Shown: positions 37,264 through 52,200, counted from the first letter of the stretch. The stretch: 64,000 nucleotides of DNA from Enoplosus armatus (GCF_043641665.1 NC_092186.1:16945001-17009000); one strand, 5' to 3'. A program made the numbers and translations. The notes: generated from the sequence alone by a model not told the origin.

Positions 37264-40200
37264 GTGGTATGACAGTGTGGGATTGGCTGAGAGAGTTGAA
37301 GAGAGGCTCCAAGTTGAAGAAAGAGTGAATTAGAGATTTTAGGGGGTGCTCATGTTTGGCTTCTTCTCTGCGTCTCCAGGATCAGGGAGCTTTTTCTTTC
37401 AGTGTCCTTTTCATTTACCAATCACTGCCTGTGTTGTGTTCTTTCCCAGTCTGTCCCAAACTTCCTAAGTCCACACACAGTGAGACAAATCACTTCTATC
37501 GTGCATATCTGAAGCAGATTTGGCTGGCCTGTTTTGGCATGTCATTAACATAAAGCAAACATTTCTTAGTTAAGTCTTAATTCTTAAATGTGATTATTTG
37601 ACCAAGATGTATACTATGCAGGGCAATTTACTGTTAAAAAATAAACTTCTCTGGTGGACAAACTATAATATAATGGAGACACTGTTCTAAATGACCTTAA
37701 ACATATCTGTCATTTCATACATTTCAGTACTGATATTTCTTATTTATTGGTCAATATGTATGCCAATGTGATATAACTTTTATAAGCTAATATCGGCTGA
37801 TATTTTGCTCTTAGTGTTTAGCTCCAAGTGATGCTGAGCTTAATGTGTATCTTTTGCTTCACAGGGTCAAATACAAGTCTATAAATTCATTTGAAAGAGA
37901 ACTTGACTTTAAGATGCTGCGTTTACATGATCTGTACCCTTGACCACGGAGGCACCAGGTTATTGCCCTGATAAAGCCTTTAAAAAAAGTTTTGCTCATA
38001 AAAGTAATCGTAATAATAGTATACTGGCATCTTGGCAAAATATTCAAACCTTTCATGTGACTTCGAATGCCTGATGGAGCAGAAAATAGTCAATGTATTG
38101 GACCAAGATGTAAAATAGACAAATAGCAAATTTGTTCCAGAAATAAAAGTTGTAATTAGGGATGCAGTGAATGATAATTTTTATTGTTGATTAATCGGGC
38201 AATTATTATGTTGATTGATTGATTATTTGTTTGTTCTATAAAATGTTAAAAAATTCTCAAAGATTTCCATCGTAACTCCCTAAAACCCAAGGGGACGTCT
38301 TCAGATTACCAAAAGTCCAAAACTAATTTCTTTGTCTTACTATCATATCACAAAGAAATCACAATTTGGCATCAACATCTACATTCTTAAAGATTTATAT
38401 ACCTACTAAATCAGTCAATCTTGTCTGGTTGTGTCGGTTCAGCAGTGGATTCACTCGCGTGTTTTTTTCACAAGTTCATGAGTTAGTGAGCACAAGCATA
38501 ATCTGCTCAGAAGGCCAACTAAGGTCATATCTGTTCTGCAAGTTGACTCTAACATCCATGTAGGCAATGCAAATTCTTCAGGGTGCTTTTTTTTGTCTTC
38601 ATCTGAGAAAGGCGCAGGTTTTGTAGAACTGAGGTTTCCTGCTTTGCTTTGATGTCCGCTTTCGTATTCTGTCAAACGCTTCCTCTGTTGTCTTCTTCCT
38701 CTTCTTTTTCTCAAGTCAGCTTCGTCTCGAGTGTCTCCTCTCGTCAGCAGTGAACCATTCCCCCCCCGCCTCCTCCAGTGTCTTTCAATGAGCAGGCTTC
38801 TGCAAGGAAGCGGACGTGAGTCATTGTGGCTGGGTAGACTGATAACGGTTTATTCACTCGTTCGAACCTGCGGTGTCAAACAGATGGTACCTTAGCCTAT
38901 CGCTTCATCAAGTTGGATTTGTCATAAGTGCCTGAACTCGTCCTCTTTTTCACCCAGTGAGGCCATCCAGATGATATAATTCATCTCCTGGCTTCCAACA
39001 AGTAACTTCCTGTAATTATGTGATTATTTTTAAGTGTGTGTGTGTGTAACTACTATCACTTACCAAATGATAATCCTTTTCATAACTCTTTGTTGAACTT
39101 ATTGCATCATGCTGTTGTGAATCAGACTCACTTGATTTCTTCAGTAAAAACGCAAGTCGTCATGGTGATAATCGAAGGCCTTTCATCCTCTTTGGCTCTT
39201 TTAACATTGTCTGTCTTTTTTTAGCCTTATAGAAGAAGCAGCTAACCATTGTCAGCCATGTTGACCTCCTGGTTAGCACTATGGTGAGGTGTGATGACTG
39301 GTTCATTCTGAACTTTCACACCATCCTGTCTCTGTATTCTTCATCTGAGTCAGCCGCTAAGTTTAACATGTTAAAACATTTCACCCACACTCTTGATCTA
39401 TCTTACAACTGTGAAACACGAGTTAACTGGAGCACTGCACTTAAAACCCAGTGGAGTTATCTTTTAATATTTAATATATTTATGGTTTCTCACCAAAAGA
39501 CCTTGCATGTGTCTTTAAGATCTATCAACCATGTTTTTGATTTCTACATTTAGTAGTCTTATCTTTCTTCTCTCTGTGCGCTGCTCAGTGGTGGAAGAAG
39601 GTCTCTGATCTTTTACTGAAATAAAAGTAGAAAAACTACAGTGTAAAAATACTCTGTTACAAGTAAAAGTCCTGCATTAAAAATCTTACTTAAGTGAAAG
39701 TACATAAGTATTGACATCAAAATATACTTAAACTAGAAAGTACTTATTATGCAGAGTGACCCATTTCAGAATAATATATATTATATTTTGGGTTTGTAGT
39801 TAGTGATACGTTAATGTCTGAGCATCACCAATGTTGCAGCTGGTAAAGGTGGGGCTAATTAATGACTAACTAATGTTGTCAAATAAATGTAGTGGAGTAA
39901 AAAGTACAATATTGGCGTCCAAATGTAGTGGAGTAAAGTACAAGTACCTCAAAATTGTACTGAAGTAAATGTATTTAGTTATATTCCACCACGCTGCTCT
40001 GCTACTTTGTCCCTTTGCCACCCTCGGCTCTGGCCCTGGACGAGGTCAACCAAAAAAAAAAACTCAATGGAAAATATTCTGCTACGACTTCCTATGCTGC
40101 CAGTGAACGCATCTCAGCAGACACAGCAGCTGAAACCAGGAAGGGCAGTGCATCGGCATTTTATCACTGAGCTAGGATGGCAACAAACATGTTTGACAGT

Positions 40201-43200
40201 GTGACAGTGGGCTGAACTGTTCATTTCATGGCTTTGAGAGGCCAACAAAGACACTAAAACCTTGTGGAAAGGTCTTGTAGAAAATGTGATATTTGATCGG
40301 ATGGCCCTCTACAGTCAGTTTACCCCACTGCTGCGTGCGAGCTGACACAACCAAACTTCCCATTGTGGGATACAGAATAGTAACAGGTGAAGTTGTCATA
40401 TTTTTATTCAACTCACAAAGCATATGATAAACTAATAAAACATAATGCATTGATATAATTCAGATTTCCTAACTGTAGTGGGACCTAGCGCCACTCGCAC
40501 CACCAAAACATTACTTACACATAAAGGCATCAATAGTTTAAAAACTCACAATGGGACCATCCGTCATAAAGACTAATGAATACTTTTACTTTTGATACAT
40601 TTTGCATTAATAATTTACATTTACTACATTTTAGTATTGCTAATAAAGTAAAAGATTGAACTATATTGTAATGATAAGCATGATAACATTGTACTACATT
40701 CTCCCATACGAAGAGCTGTAAGAGGAACCTTGGCACTGTACGCTTCCTGTACTAGAGAAAGCTTTAGATCAAGGAAAGTTTACCTTAGGGCAGTCAATGT
40801 AAAGCCCACAAGACACACCCAGTGTACGGTATGTAAAAGGAGTTGGTTGTGATTTGTCACAGGAATCTGTTGGTGTCTTGTCTGCACAGAGATATGAATG
40901 CCCAGGCAACCAGCAATACAACAGCTGGGAAGACCTTGGATCAAAGCCAGAGTATGGTATTGAACAGTTGCAATAACACCACCATGTTTAGAAGTATGGC
41001 TCCTTCTGAGACCATGTATTATAAACTGAAGGCAAGTCACTAGAGAGAGAGACATGTCTGCGTTGTTACACTGCAGCGGACTAGCTGAGGCAGAAACAGA
41101 CCTGAGGGCCAGTATGGCAGAGTTCACTTGGCCAGCGTCACGCTTCAGGAACCAATTCTACACTTTATTTAACCGGCTGAGTCAATGAACTCTAGCCCTG
41201 CTAAGTGAAATTGAGCAGATAGGGTTGGCTTTGTAGCTCCAGGCTGATGCTATCAGCTGCCACCCAGCTGAACGAGCCACCCCAGATCCTGAATTATACT
41301 GACTCGTCGGTACTCATGGTAACAATTATGTGTAACCCGAGCAGAAATTAACACCCTCTGCTTACGAGAATGCTCATATCAGTGTGACATATTTTCACTC
41401 ATCTTTCACTGACTGTAAATGTTTGCTAGTCCTTGCTGAGGTGTTCAAGCCTGCCTTTAACATCGCTAAAGCTTGAGCTGTCATCTTTTTTACTAAGGTT
41501 TTTTAAGTTGAGTCATAAATACCCCAACAATCCCCTCTTCTCTGTCCTACGTGCTGAAGCCTCCCATAGGAGAGTGGGCCGGGTTGTGTTGTCAGTGGTG
41601 GTTAGCTGCACAGCTGGGACTTTGCCTGACTCGGGCATGGCTGCAGGCTTGGCCCCATGCAGAGGGTCACGTCCCTGTTTGCCATTGAGCCTTTTCCCCT
41701 CTCTCCCACGCCATCTCCTAATCACTACATTATGAGAGGAGCTGCTCCAACTGCTGGGTCACATCTCATCCCTCTGTCCAGTTTATTCAGCCTCCCCCTG
41801 TATCAGGCTTCAGCCAAAAATCTCTGCAAGTCAAACTTGTGTGATATGAACAGGGAGAGAGTTTAGTATACGTCACATGAAGATGAAGATGTATAGTCAC
41901 ATGTGTGTAGGGCTAAAGTCTGCTCAGCCCTGCGTGCATTCAGCAACATCAAAGAGTCTGCTGCAGGAAAAACAACTTCAGGAAAACAACCCGCAGCTCA
42001 GAACCCAGTGTTTACAACGTGTTAGGTCTGTCGTGTCGTGCTGCCTGTCTTTAAGTCTTTTGATTCTATGGACTGAAGTTGTTTTTAAGTCATTTTAAAG
42101 GGAGGAAATTTAATTTTTCTGCCTTCCATTAAAAGCAGCAGCTTTTCCTCAAGTGACCCGAGGGAGTATGTGTTCATTCAGGCCTATGCAGCAGCCTTTT
42201 CTGAGGCAGCTTAAGGATTGAATGGGGTTTACAGGCAAAATCCCACTTGAGACTCTATTCTTCATCTTGTGTATGTGGTGCTATGATTGTTAACCTGTCA
42301 GAGCGAAGGGATTTTTATGGGCACACTTGTTTTTATAAGTTCCTGTTCTGCAGCAGGGAGTTGGAACCTCATCAAACCATTATGGTTGTGTCGTTGTACT
42401 TATATCACATGCTCTGAAAACATTGTCATCATTAATCAAATTATGTAATATCCTAAACTTTGGATACTGCTGCAAATAGTTGGGTTGAGTTGACAGGCTG
42501 TTTATGTGTGATGAAGGGTTGTGACACTAACACAGCTAGTCTATTGACAGACGTTCTGGCTGCTAAATCCCTTGTCAATCACATATCATGAGAGCCGGGA
42601 ACGGTCTCTCCGATCTGACAGTGTGCTGTGACTTTGCCCAAACAAGAGAACCATTTTGTCAGGGTAGCTATTCAATTTGTAACACACCATTGTTAGATGG
42701 TGCTTTTAATCTATAAAATATCTCACTGTACAATGGCTACAATTATGGTCTGCGTAGGGGGCTAAAGTCAGCACCTTTCCTACGCATGCACTGTTTGTGC
42801 TGCAGGAACTCAAAATGTCTTTAACTGCAAAGACGTCTGTCTAGAAATAAAAGTACACTCCATAAAAGTGCACAGAACGAAGTAAATCCTATGTATTGCA
42901 ATAATCTAAATACTATATTTATTAATTTAAACTGATTCTCAGTCATTAAATGAGGTTGCAGGTTCTGCATATCAAGTAAATAGACCGATTCAACCTATTA
43001 TACTTTGGTGGGTGGGATCTAAAATGACCTCAGACACTCACCTAACATCTTGTGGATTTTGATGCTCTTTCAGGAGTCGAGCGAACAGTGGACAAGCAGT
43101 GGCCTGAGCTGGAGGCACTGCAAGGCTTCTTCTAAATTCTAACTCTGATTCACAGAAACTCGCTTTAAGGTCAAGTGCAGTCATTTGCCCATCAGTCATA

Positions 43201-46200
43201 TTGCAAGATAAGTGCCTCCTAAGTTAATACCTAACGGGTGCACGTGAGTTCCCCTCATGTTTTCTGGCATATATCACTTGGGGCTGTAGGTCAAGCAGCT
43301 AAGAAGCTATATTTATGAATTTACATACCTGCCTAACAACATTCTGCCTTTTACCTTTTCACACACTAAGGAGCTCATTTGACTGTAGTCGCTTAGATAT
43401 TTGCTTCCAGCAATAATGCTAGTTCCAACAGCTCAACTAGGCCAAATTTGTTAAAGTTGCAACATGCCAGAACGTAAGCTGTGCTGTGTAAAGACGACTC
43501 TAGTGTGATCGTAATCAAGGATCTGATTGATGATATCTGAGAAAATGTAGTGACAAATGCCTATTATATTACCAGAGCCCAAGGGGACATCTTCAAATGT
43601 CTTGTCCGACCAACAGTACAAAACCCAAAGATATTCAGTTTACTATCATATATGACAAAAAAAAAGTGTAAAATCCTCATTTTAAAAGCTTGAACCAGTG
43701 AAAGTTTGCCATTTTGCTTTAACCCCCCCCCCCCAAACAAAATCAATCATCAAAATAGTTGCTGATTCATTTAATCGTTTCAGCTCTATATCTGATTAGA
43801 TTTAATAACTGCATTGTTCATCAGCTGCATGAAGTATAATAGGTTTGTGTGCCATTAATGTTTTCATTAGATCAGTATTTGTTTTCTTAAACTTTTTCAC
43901 CCAGTCTACTCCAGACATGTTTAAGCTGCGTTCATCTGAGAGAACTGATGTATTTCAATTTTTACAACGGCTACAACGTGGCTCACTTTCTTTACGCGCA
44001 TGACTGCGACCCAAAGCATCTTTTTACACTTTTTGCCCCATATTTGCTTTTAAGTACATGATTGTGTTTTCCTGCTGCAGAGGGAGAGGTTGCTGAAGGG
44101 GGTTCAGGTGAGGTGACACGCCCCTCCTCCCTATTTTCCCTGACTTTTCTCTCTCTCTACTACCTTGATTTCGAAAGGCTGCTTTTCACTCATCTCTCTC
44201 TTCAGATATCTCTGCTTGTCTCCTGTCCGCCTGATGAACTCGTCATGCATACAAAATCTACCCTGTCCTAATAAAATCAGGTATTTTGGCTCGTTCAGAG
44301 AGCCGAGCTCAGAGCTGCTCTGTTGAAGTATGTTGTTTGTGAGCTCTTCAGGCTTGCAGTGTCTAAATACCTCACCAGGTCATGAGGAAAGGTCCTGGGC
44401 TACTGTTTGTGGGGTGTGGCGGAGATAAATCTGTCATGGGCTCAGATATGGAAACTCGGCTGTAAATCACTCTTGTAGGTCACCAATGGATAGTGGATGG
44501 TTAACCCTGCTTTTCTAGTTTCGTAAATTCGTAAACCAACTCCTTTCTCCTGCCCTTTTTTGTTTTTCGGTCCTCCAGGATCTCGTATATAGTGGAACTG
44601 TCCGCTTTACGATTTTGTAGACCACCCTCGTTCTTATTGTAGGACAAGCCTCCCATAGACAGTTTTACATTTAGGGTGCAGACAGAAGGGTGGCTGGCAT
44701 GAACTTGAACCCAGCAGGAGCATGCACTTGTCAAACTCGTAAACTGTTACATGTCATCTCACCTTGTTTCCTTGTCATTGTTTTGGTTTTGAACACCACA
44801 TTTTTTAAATTGCTCCTTATTAAATTGCTTTGCAGTTTAACGAAAGTGAGTTATATTGAGTTGAATATAATTAGCATTTTAAAGCATTGAATGTAGATTG
44901 TTCAACAAATTCAAGTAAGTAAAGTTTATTTACAGCATAAAGTGCCTTTCAAGATCAGACTTCACAAATTGCTTCACAATAAAAGAACGAAGACATGAGA
45001 CCAAGACATAAAATAGACACATTATATGAGTAATAATTAAGAGATGAAAGAAAATAAAAACAATAAAGTCGAACTGAATTATCTGAATTCACGTGTGCTC
45101 GCTGCTGAAATGTTTTTGTTTAAACATTTGAAGCTGTACTAGGCTAGTTGTTGTAGAAGAAGCAGTCGAATAACAATAAAAATAAGTTGAAACTGCAGTT
45201 GAAATAGAAGAGCTGAAAGAAGTTGAAATATCAGCCAAAGGTTGTAGATCTTATAGTCAGGCAATAACCAAAAGAAGAGAAAATGTCATCGGCCTAAAAC
45301 TACACGAACATTTTCACTTGAAAATACATTTTTGTAGTCAAGCTTATTGTGTTTTGAATTCAAACATCAGGGACTGAGATTTGTCGCCGGGTTAAATTAT
45401 GAACTTGGTGTATCATTAACATCCTGTGCTAGCAATTACCTGAATGCTGATAAATATTTTATTTGGTTTGTAATTTTATCTACCCTCAGCCTCTGTGTCA
45501 GAAAAACTGCCCTGTTTGAAGTTCACTTTCTACTCTACAAATCGGTCAAGAGTGTTAATAGGTGATGGGAGACGACAAAGTCTTCCTGTCCAGATCATCC
45601 CTGATTGGTGGTGACCTTTGACATTGTTTACAGGAGATGAACAACTTCACACAAAACCATATTATTAAAAATGTGTTAGTATGTATTGAAAAAAAGTTTC
45701 ACATCTATCTAAAAAAACAAAACAAAAGCATCAGGTTGGTCTTTTCTGCATCGTGTTGACTTACATTAGACTACAGGAGGGTACAAAGATGGACACTTTG
45801 TCCAATTATAAGTCTTTTTCAGCATTTTGGGCTTCTAGTTGAGGAATATATAGCCACAAGACACCTGACTGTGAAGTTAAAAATGATGCAGGATCTATGT
45901 GAACCAGTCAGAGACAGTATATGATGGGGTTTTCGGCTTGGATACAATGTGCTTGGTGCAGTCTGGGTTGTATCATCATTTCCTCTCGACCTCTCAGTGT
46001 GGTTCAGGATCCTTCCTCTACTCTCAGTCGCATTTTCTCTCCCTCTCAAAGCATGTCCCTCTCCCTCGTGTCTCCCTCTCCCAGCGGACATGTTTCCCTT
46101 CCTTTACTCATGTTTCTCCTGTCTCTGTTTCCTCCCCCATTAAAATGCAGGAACCCGTCTACTGCTTTCTACCAGGCTTTCCGGCCTTGCAGATTACGAG

Positions 46201-49200
46201 GGTTAAAGCCTGTCAACGATAGGTATGAGCTCGGGTGTGTTTACTTGTGTGTGTGTGTGGCCTGGACTGGCTGACTAAACCAGACCCTGCACCCCTTAAA
46301 CCTCCGCTCACCTTGCAAGAAAATGTCCATTTTGACTCGACGTCTAGCTATTTATGGAGTCTTGAAGTGTAATTTTTCAATAACGGTTGTCAACAAGGTG
46401 AGACACTTTCAAGAGGAGTCTAATTTGCTGTTGATTTCTTTTTAAACAAATACTTCATAATTCGAGGTTCCCACCTGACCGCAGCTGTATTAAGTCTTTG
46501 GGCCCACAATATGCATTTTTTACACTCACTTTGCATGTTTTATTTGATTGTAAAAAAGAGCAATTATAGTTTTTCTACATTAGTTCTTCTATTCCTTACC
46601 TTTGTGGTGGATAGGCCTGGTTTAAAGAACCACTGAATTTAAAATACTTCCTTTAGACTTGGTTTAAGTGGAGAGATATAGTACTTTAAAATGATTATAA
46701 ATAGCAAAATTTAATACAGAGACAAAACAAAGAATCAGTGTTCAATGAATAATTTCTACTGTTACCAGGATAAAATGCTAGAGGAAAAAAAACTAAAAGT
46801 ACTGAAAAATGATCTCATGATGATTGTAGGTATTAACAAACAATTTCTGCCATCATCAACTTCATTGTTGCATTCAAAAACTTGCATGAATGAATCGTTG
46901 TTTCACTCTTTCTCCTGTTTGGAAAAAATGTTATTTTGACACCAACTACTGAATTAAATGACTTGTCAAGCTGGACATTTCAGCAGCAGCGAGTGTGTAA
47001 CGCATGGAGAAAGCATGGCACTGTGGGAAGCGTCAGGGTTTCGTTTTGTGACACTTTGTGTGTCCACATTCTGCCAGTCACGAGGATCCGGTGCTCAGGT
47101 TTCTCTTGCCCCTGCGACGTGTGCAGCTCAATGCCAGGGGGTTTTAGCGCTGCAAATAGCCGATCACACTGAAATAACATGACAGAGGCTGTGTTATATA
47201 ACATAATATTATATAAAGTATGTTTCTTTTAAGAACTCTAAAGGCAAAGAAATGAACAACAGAGCTCGAGCTGCACAAGTAACAGACCTGTCCTGACTGT
47301 TGGTACAAAGTGCTATCAGCTAAATCAAGTTAACCTAACTTGGCAATTCAGTGTTTTAGTCATCATGCAGTCCTCACCACAGTGAGAAACCGCTCTCACA
47401 ACACAAGACGAAAATATTAGTGCAGAAACTATTAGTCGATTAATGAGAGGATTTGCTGCTTTTCTTTGTTTTTTTATCACTGTAAATTGAGTTACATTGT
47501 TTTTGGACTGTTGGTTGGAAAAAACAATCAATTTAAAATGGCTCTAGGGAATTATGTGGGGCATTTTCACTATTTTATAGACTTAACACATAATTGAGAA
47601 ACAAATAAGCAGATTAATCAACAATACAAATAATCATTGGTTGCAGCCTGAGGAAATCTAAATCAAAATTCACCTATAATCTATAATATAAAGGTCTTAT
47701 CCAGACAGGGACTGACATTCACTGCTGTGCAAAGAAAATGCAGCTGCAAAATGATTAATGATTTAGCTAATAATCAACATTAACCAGGATCTCCAAGGTG
47801 TGTTTTCATGTTGCTGCACCGATTTCAAGCAACATGAACTATGGAATCACTTTATCTCCTCCGGCCTGTAAAAAGTTTGAAATTGGACAAAAATGGGACC
47901 AAAAAGGATTTGTACATGTAGTGAATTCACACTCATACTTTTGTTACACATACAAATACTTTTTATGCAGTTGTACTCTCCACTGGCAGTTTTGAATAAC
48001 TAAAATTATTCATTTATTTAAATCCTGTTATTCTTTGTGGGCTTAGATAGAGTGCACTATTATTTTGACATTTTCATTTGCACACCTACATATTTGATTT
48101 CTGGAATTTGCCTATGATGACATGCTGTGTAGTTGTGGATTGAGCTAAGTGCTTCATTAAATGTTTCTTCATCTCACAGGTTAGGCTGCATGATCAATGG
48201 ATTGTTAATTATTTTCAAACATGTGAGTACCTGTCGAGTAATGTAAGTACTATAGGAACATGAATGCCAATTGGTTTTGACTTGGAAGTGAATGTGCCCA
48301 TGGTTTATTGGTGGTTTGCGTTAGTCACAGCCACTTTCTGTTCCCATGTGCTGTCCAAATGAAGGCTGTTTGAGATCTTGACTCTTTGCCATAGATATTT
48401 AATTGACGACGGCAAACAAACTTTGGAGTTCAGATGGCAGCGCGTTTTTCCTTCAAGTCCTTTTATGACAAACGTGGTTGACTTGTCAAGTCATGAAATT
48501 GTATGATAATGTCTGATCAAAGAACGCCAAGGCAGCAATTCCCAGTTTGGGTGTAAGGACATAGAGACTCTCTGGGGAGCCCCAGGGCATTCACAGGACA
48601 ATTTGAGTAATTTAAATTTTTGTCTTTTACTTAATAAGCCAAAATTGAGCACAGTGGGGACAGCGTGTGATGTTTGTTCTAGCTAGAAGATCCACTCAGC
48701 TCGATTTTTTCCTACCTATACCTTTTCAGCCCGTGGTACTGGAACAAAACTGGTGTCTCATCTAAATGAATCCTATGATCAAATTTTATATTTGGCAGCA
48801 CTTGAAATAAGTATTTTTCAAAAACCTTGCTGTAAAGGGACTGATGCTCATGTATGTTAAATTTCTAACAGTGTGACTGTGGTTTATTATTTGACAGTTG
48901 TGATCAAAGAGATTAGTCACATGTATTATTTTATTTAATTAACATAGATCACTGCTTGGTAAATGGCAGGTGAGCATGAGATGTACCAATGTCCATATGA
49001 CAGTATTCTTCTTCCAATTGGTTCAGATGAGACGTGGATGTTGCAATAAAACAACAGTAGTGGTTGAGCAGGTAGTGTAGCATTGTGGCTGGCAAAAGAT
49101 TCAGCTCTTCTGTTTGTTCCCCATCCAGCTCATGTTTGCCTGTGGGCTCTGACTAACACTTTTATTCAAAACTTTTCAACTAACCGCAGGTAAAGCTGAG

Positions 49201-52200
49201 GGAGCCGGCTCTCCTGCAGGGTCGGACTTGTTGGAAGTGAAGGGGGGGATTGCAAAAAAACAGTCTGAGGGCATAAAGGAGCATTCCTGAAAGTGATTGC
49301 TTTGTGAAATATTTAAAACCTCTGCTGGGCAGTGTGCCCCCACATCACTGGTGTTTTTGGTGCAAGTTTCTACTACGTTGTGGGCATCAAGACATGCGTG
49401 CCTGTTTTTCTTTACAATGCCACATCTGCTGCAGCTCTGTTGGCTCAAATAAGCATCAAAAAGATTGAGCTTGTGAAATATGCTCTGACCAGGGATTGTA
49501 TATCACTCCTGTAAAACTGTGACGGTTTGCATGAGTTTGTGAATGTGTAGAGGATATTTGTAGTTGTAGAAACATGTTGAATGTCTAAATAAAATAGCAA
49601 AATATTTATTGCAACAGTGAGACATCTGGGAACAGATTCAAAGCAGAAAGTGCAAGTTAAGTTTAAAAAAAGTACATCTAAAATGTAAAAAGCGCAAGTT
49701 CACAGTTTTCCGCTTTGAGTTTGTACACAAATGTTTATGGTTTTTCTTTGTCTAACCTCACCAATGATATTAGAGCTGCAACAATTTGTTGATTCATTTA
49801 TTATAAATTAGACAGCCATTCTGATAATTTGTCGTTTTGAGTGAAATAAAATGTGAGTATTTTATTTCTTTTATTTCTTTTATGATAGTAAACTGAATAT
49901 CTTTGTCTTTTGGACTGTTGGTCAGGAAGTTGTGATGGGCATTTTCAACACTTTCTGACATTTTATAGACCAAACCATTAATCCATTATTTAAGATTAGC
50001 ATTGCAGCCCCAGTTGATATGCTTTATGCATTTTTTCTACACATCCATTGCCATGCAGACTTTTTTTCACAGGTTTACAAAGGGTGATATGCAAGCACAG
50101 GTTTTGAAATTATTTCATTTCACAAGCTCAAAATGTCCTTGTCCCATATTTGATCCCATACGGCTCTGCTTTAGCAACAGCTCGTCTTTCAACTGCAACA
50201 AGTGAGAGATTAATTTATTTTAGCCTCTGCATTTGTAAACATTCCAGGAAAGCGATTTGTTGGTCTGCTGAATGGAGCCATTGTGAGGCTGTGATTGGTC
50301 CCAAGTAAAGCAGCAGCAGCTCTTTTACTGCCCTCAGTCCACAATGATCAACTTTATGATTATGCACAATAAAGAAAAGACAGATTTATGTTCCGGCCGA
50401 GCACACCTGATCAGCGGCCCCCACACTCAGCCACTGAGAGTTATGTGGTCCAGACCAGGTATGCGGCTACTGTTTATGACACAGAAACAAACATTTCATT
50501 ATTGGGACGAGGAGGAGAGTTGAACGTGGGAAAGCTGCAGTTTCACTCTTCATGTGCTGATAGGAACGAACTGCACCAGTTATTTTATAAAATTATGGTA
50601 AAATATCTCTGGTTTATTCAACATCTGTTAATGGATTTTCTCCAAATACGCCTTTTTTTTTTGGCACAGACTCAGTTCGAATCACCGTCCCTCCATACAA
50701 ATGAAAAACACACACACAAAAACACACTTTGTAATTGCTAACAGACTGTGGAGCATATCCTCAGAGGACTTAGCCCAATTCAATGTCAAGGTCTTTCTTA
50801 GAGGCACATACAACCGTAAGTACATCATTTTGAACGGATTACTTGGCGGTTGAACAGGAGCCCCCCTCCCCTACAGCGAAATCACTAACTGCAGAGCCTT
50901 GATGGACATGACGGGACTTGACATCGTGCAGAGCTCTGATCTCAAAAAAGCCTTTTTAGATGCAGGGATGAATTGATGGATGGAGATCATAACCATCAGA
51001 GATTTTTACCGCTTACGTAACAGACCTCCATGTCTCAAAGAGGGCACTATACGAGGGTAACATTTTCATCGTGTCAATTTATCTTTGGAAAGTGTGCTGA
51101 CATTTGACCTTTATTTATCCAGGAAAGCTTTGCGGAGCACACATGCCTCCTTTTATGCATCGTCTTGCTTCATACTCAGTCAGTTAAAGGCATTCACACC
51201 TGAGAGATACCTAATATAAGCATAGGCGTCTACTGTTCACTGTTCAAACGTCCCCTCCTTAGAGGGTCAAATGCTGCGCTAATAGGCACCCGAATAGTTG
51301 ATCAAGAAGGGGGAGTGAGTTACACATTTCACCTCTAACTCAATTTCAATTTCAAACAGTCTGGCCACAATCCCTTTTCTAATCTTTAAGATAACTTTTA
51401 AGTCATATCTCTGCTGTGTATTGTCAAGTCATGATTGAAGCTCAAGCTGTGCAGACAGAAGCCAGAGTGAAAGACAATGGCTGAGACACGTATCAGGCCC
51501 AGTGTTTATGCAGCATAGTGCCTAATGACATTAGTCTGACCCAAACCCTGCACTTCAGAGAGGAAGCACAAATGAGGCAAAGTCCTTGATCCTGTGATAA
51601 CCGCTGTGCTGCTTACAGGAGCTCGTTAACGGTGAGGTGCCAGGATTTTCCCATTAAAGCCTCGGGAGTGACACTATTACTTTTAACACATTCCAGTGGG
51701 GTCTTAGTCCACATTGAGCCAAACAAGTGGCACAGGCCCAAATCACTCAAAGAAAAAACTAGTGAAATATGATATCGAGGCACATGGTGCATGCTGAAGA
51801 TCTGGTTTTAGTTGAACACTGTTTTGGCAGTGATTATTTAAGGCTGGGGGTCCCATGTCCTGGATCCCCCACTGGAGTTTGATGGTCACATTACACTGTG
51901 GCTCTTTATCATTTCTTTGGGAGCTGAAGGGGTGGCTCAGCAGCCATTAACAAACATCCCTGCTGGCAGTTATTTTAGCCTCTAGCCAGGCTAAAATAAC
52001 GAGGCCTTCCACAACCCGTTGAAATTAACGCTGATGATCCGCTGTCTCAAGAATTCAGATCTTATCATTGCCTCTATTAAGCTCCCGAGGGCCTTGATTC
52101 CTTCTCATGCTCCCTGATGTCCGGTTCATCAACCAAGTCGTCTGCTGGATGTGTCCACGTCTTTAAGGAGTACTGGCTGGTGGGCTCTGAGTACGTCACA

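Larger units (their letters stand above)
29368..46150 (+). other. tsc22d2 intron 1
   Basis: A 16.8 kb intron with donor GTAAGA and acceptor TGCAG. It holds CA/GT arrays (30319-30379, 30480-30502, 37188-37262), a telomere-like word at 31455-31472, a promoter-like segment near 33.67 kb, a perfect hairpin at 34205-34240, a complete 405-bp MITE at 39588-39992 and three AATCGA-rich MITE copies, all listed separately. The remaining parts (about 30.5-33.6, 34.3-36.1, 40.0-43.5 and 45.0-46.1 kb) show nothing I can name. The short open frames there are unsupported. Confidence 0.8.

Noticed and set aside
40560..40665. Resemblance to a reversed piece of the hAT-type MITE
   Set aside because: Only AT-rich words such as TACTTTTACTTTTGATAC match, and no terminal repeat is present.
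40780..41127. 115-codon minus frame in intron 1
   Set aside because: No homology recognised. The DNA looks like decayed repeat.
50660..50700. B-box-like GTTCGAATC suggesting a tRNA or SINE
   Set aside because: No A box at the right distance and no cloverleaf; a T-run lies upstream, not downstream.
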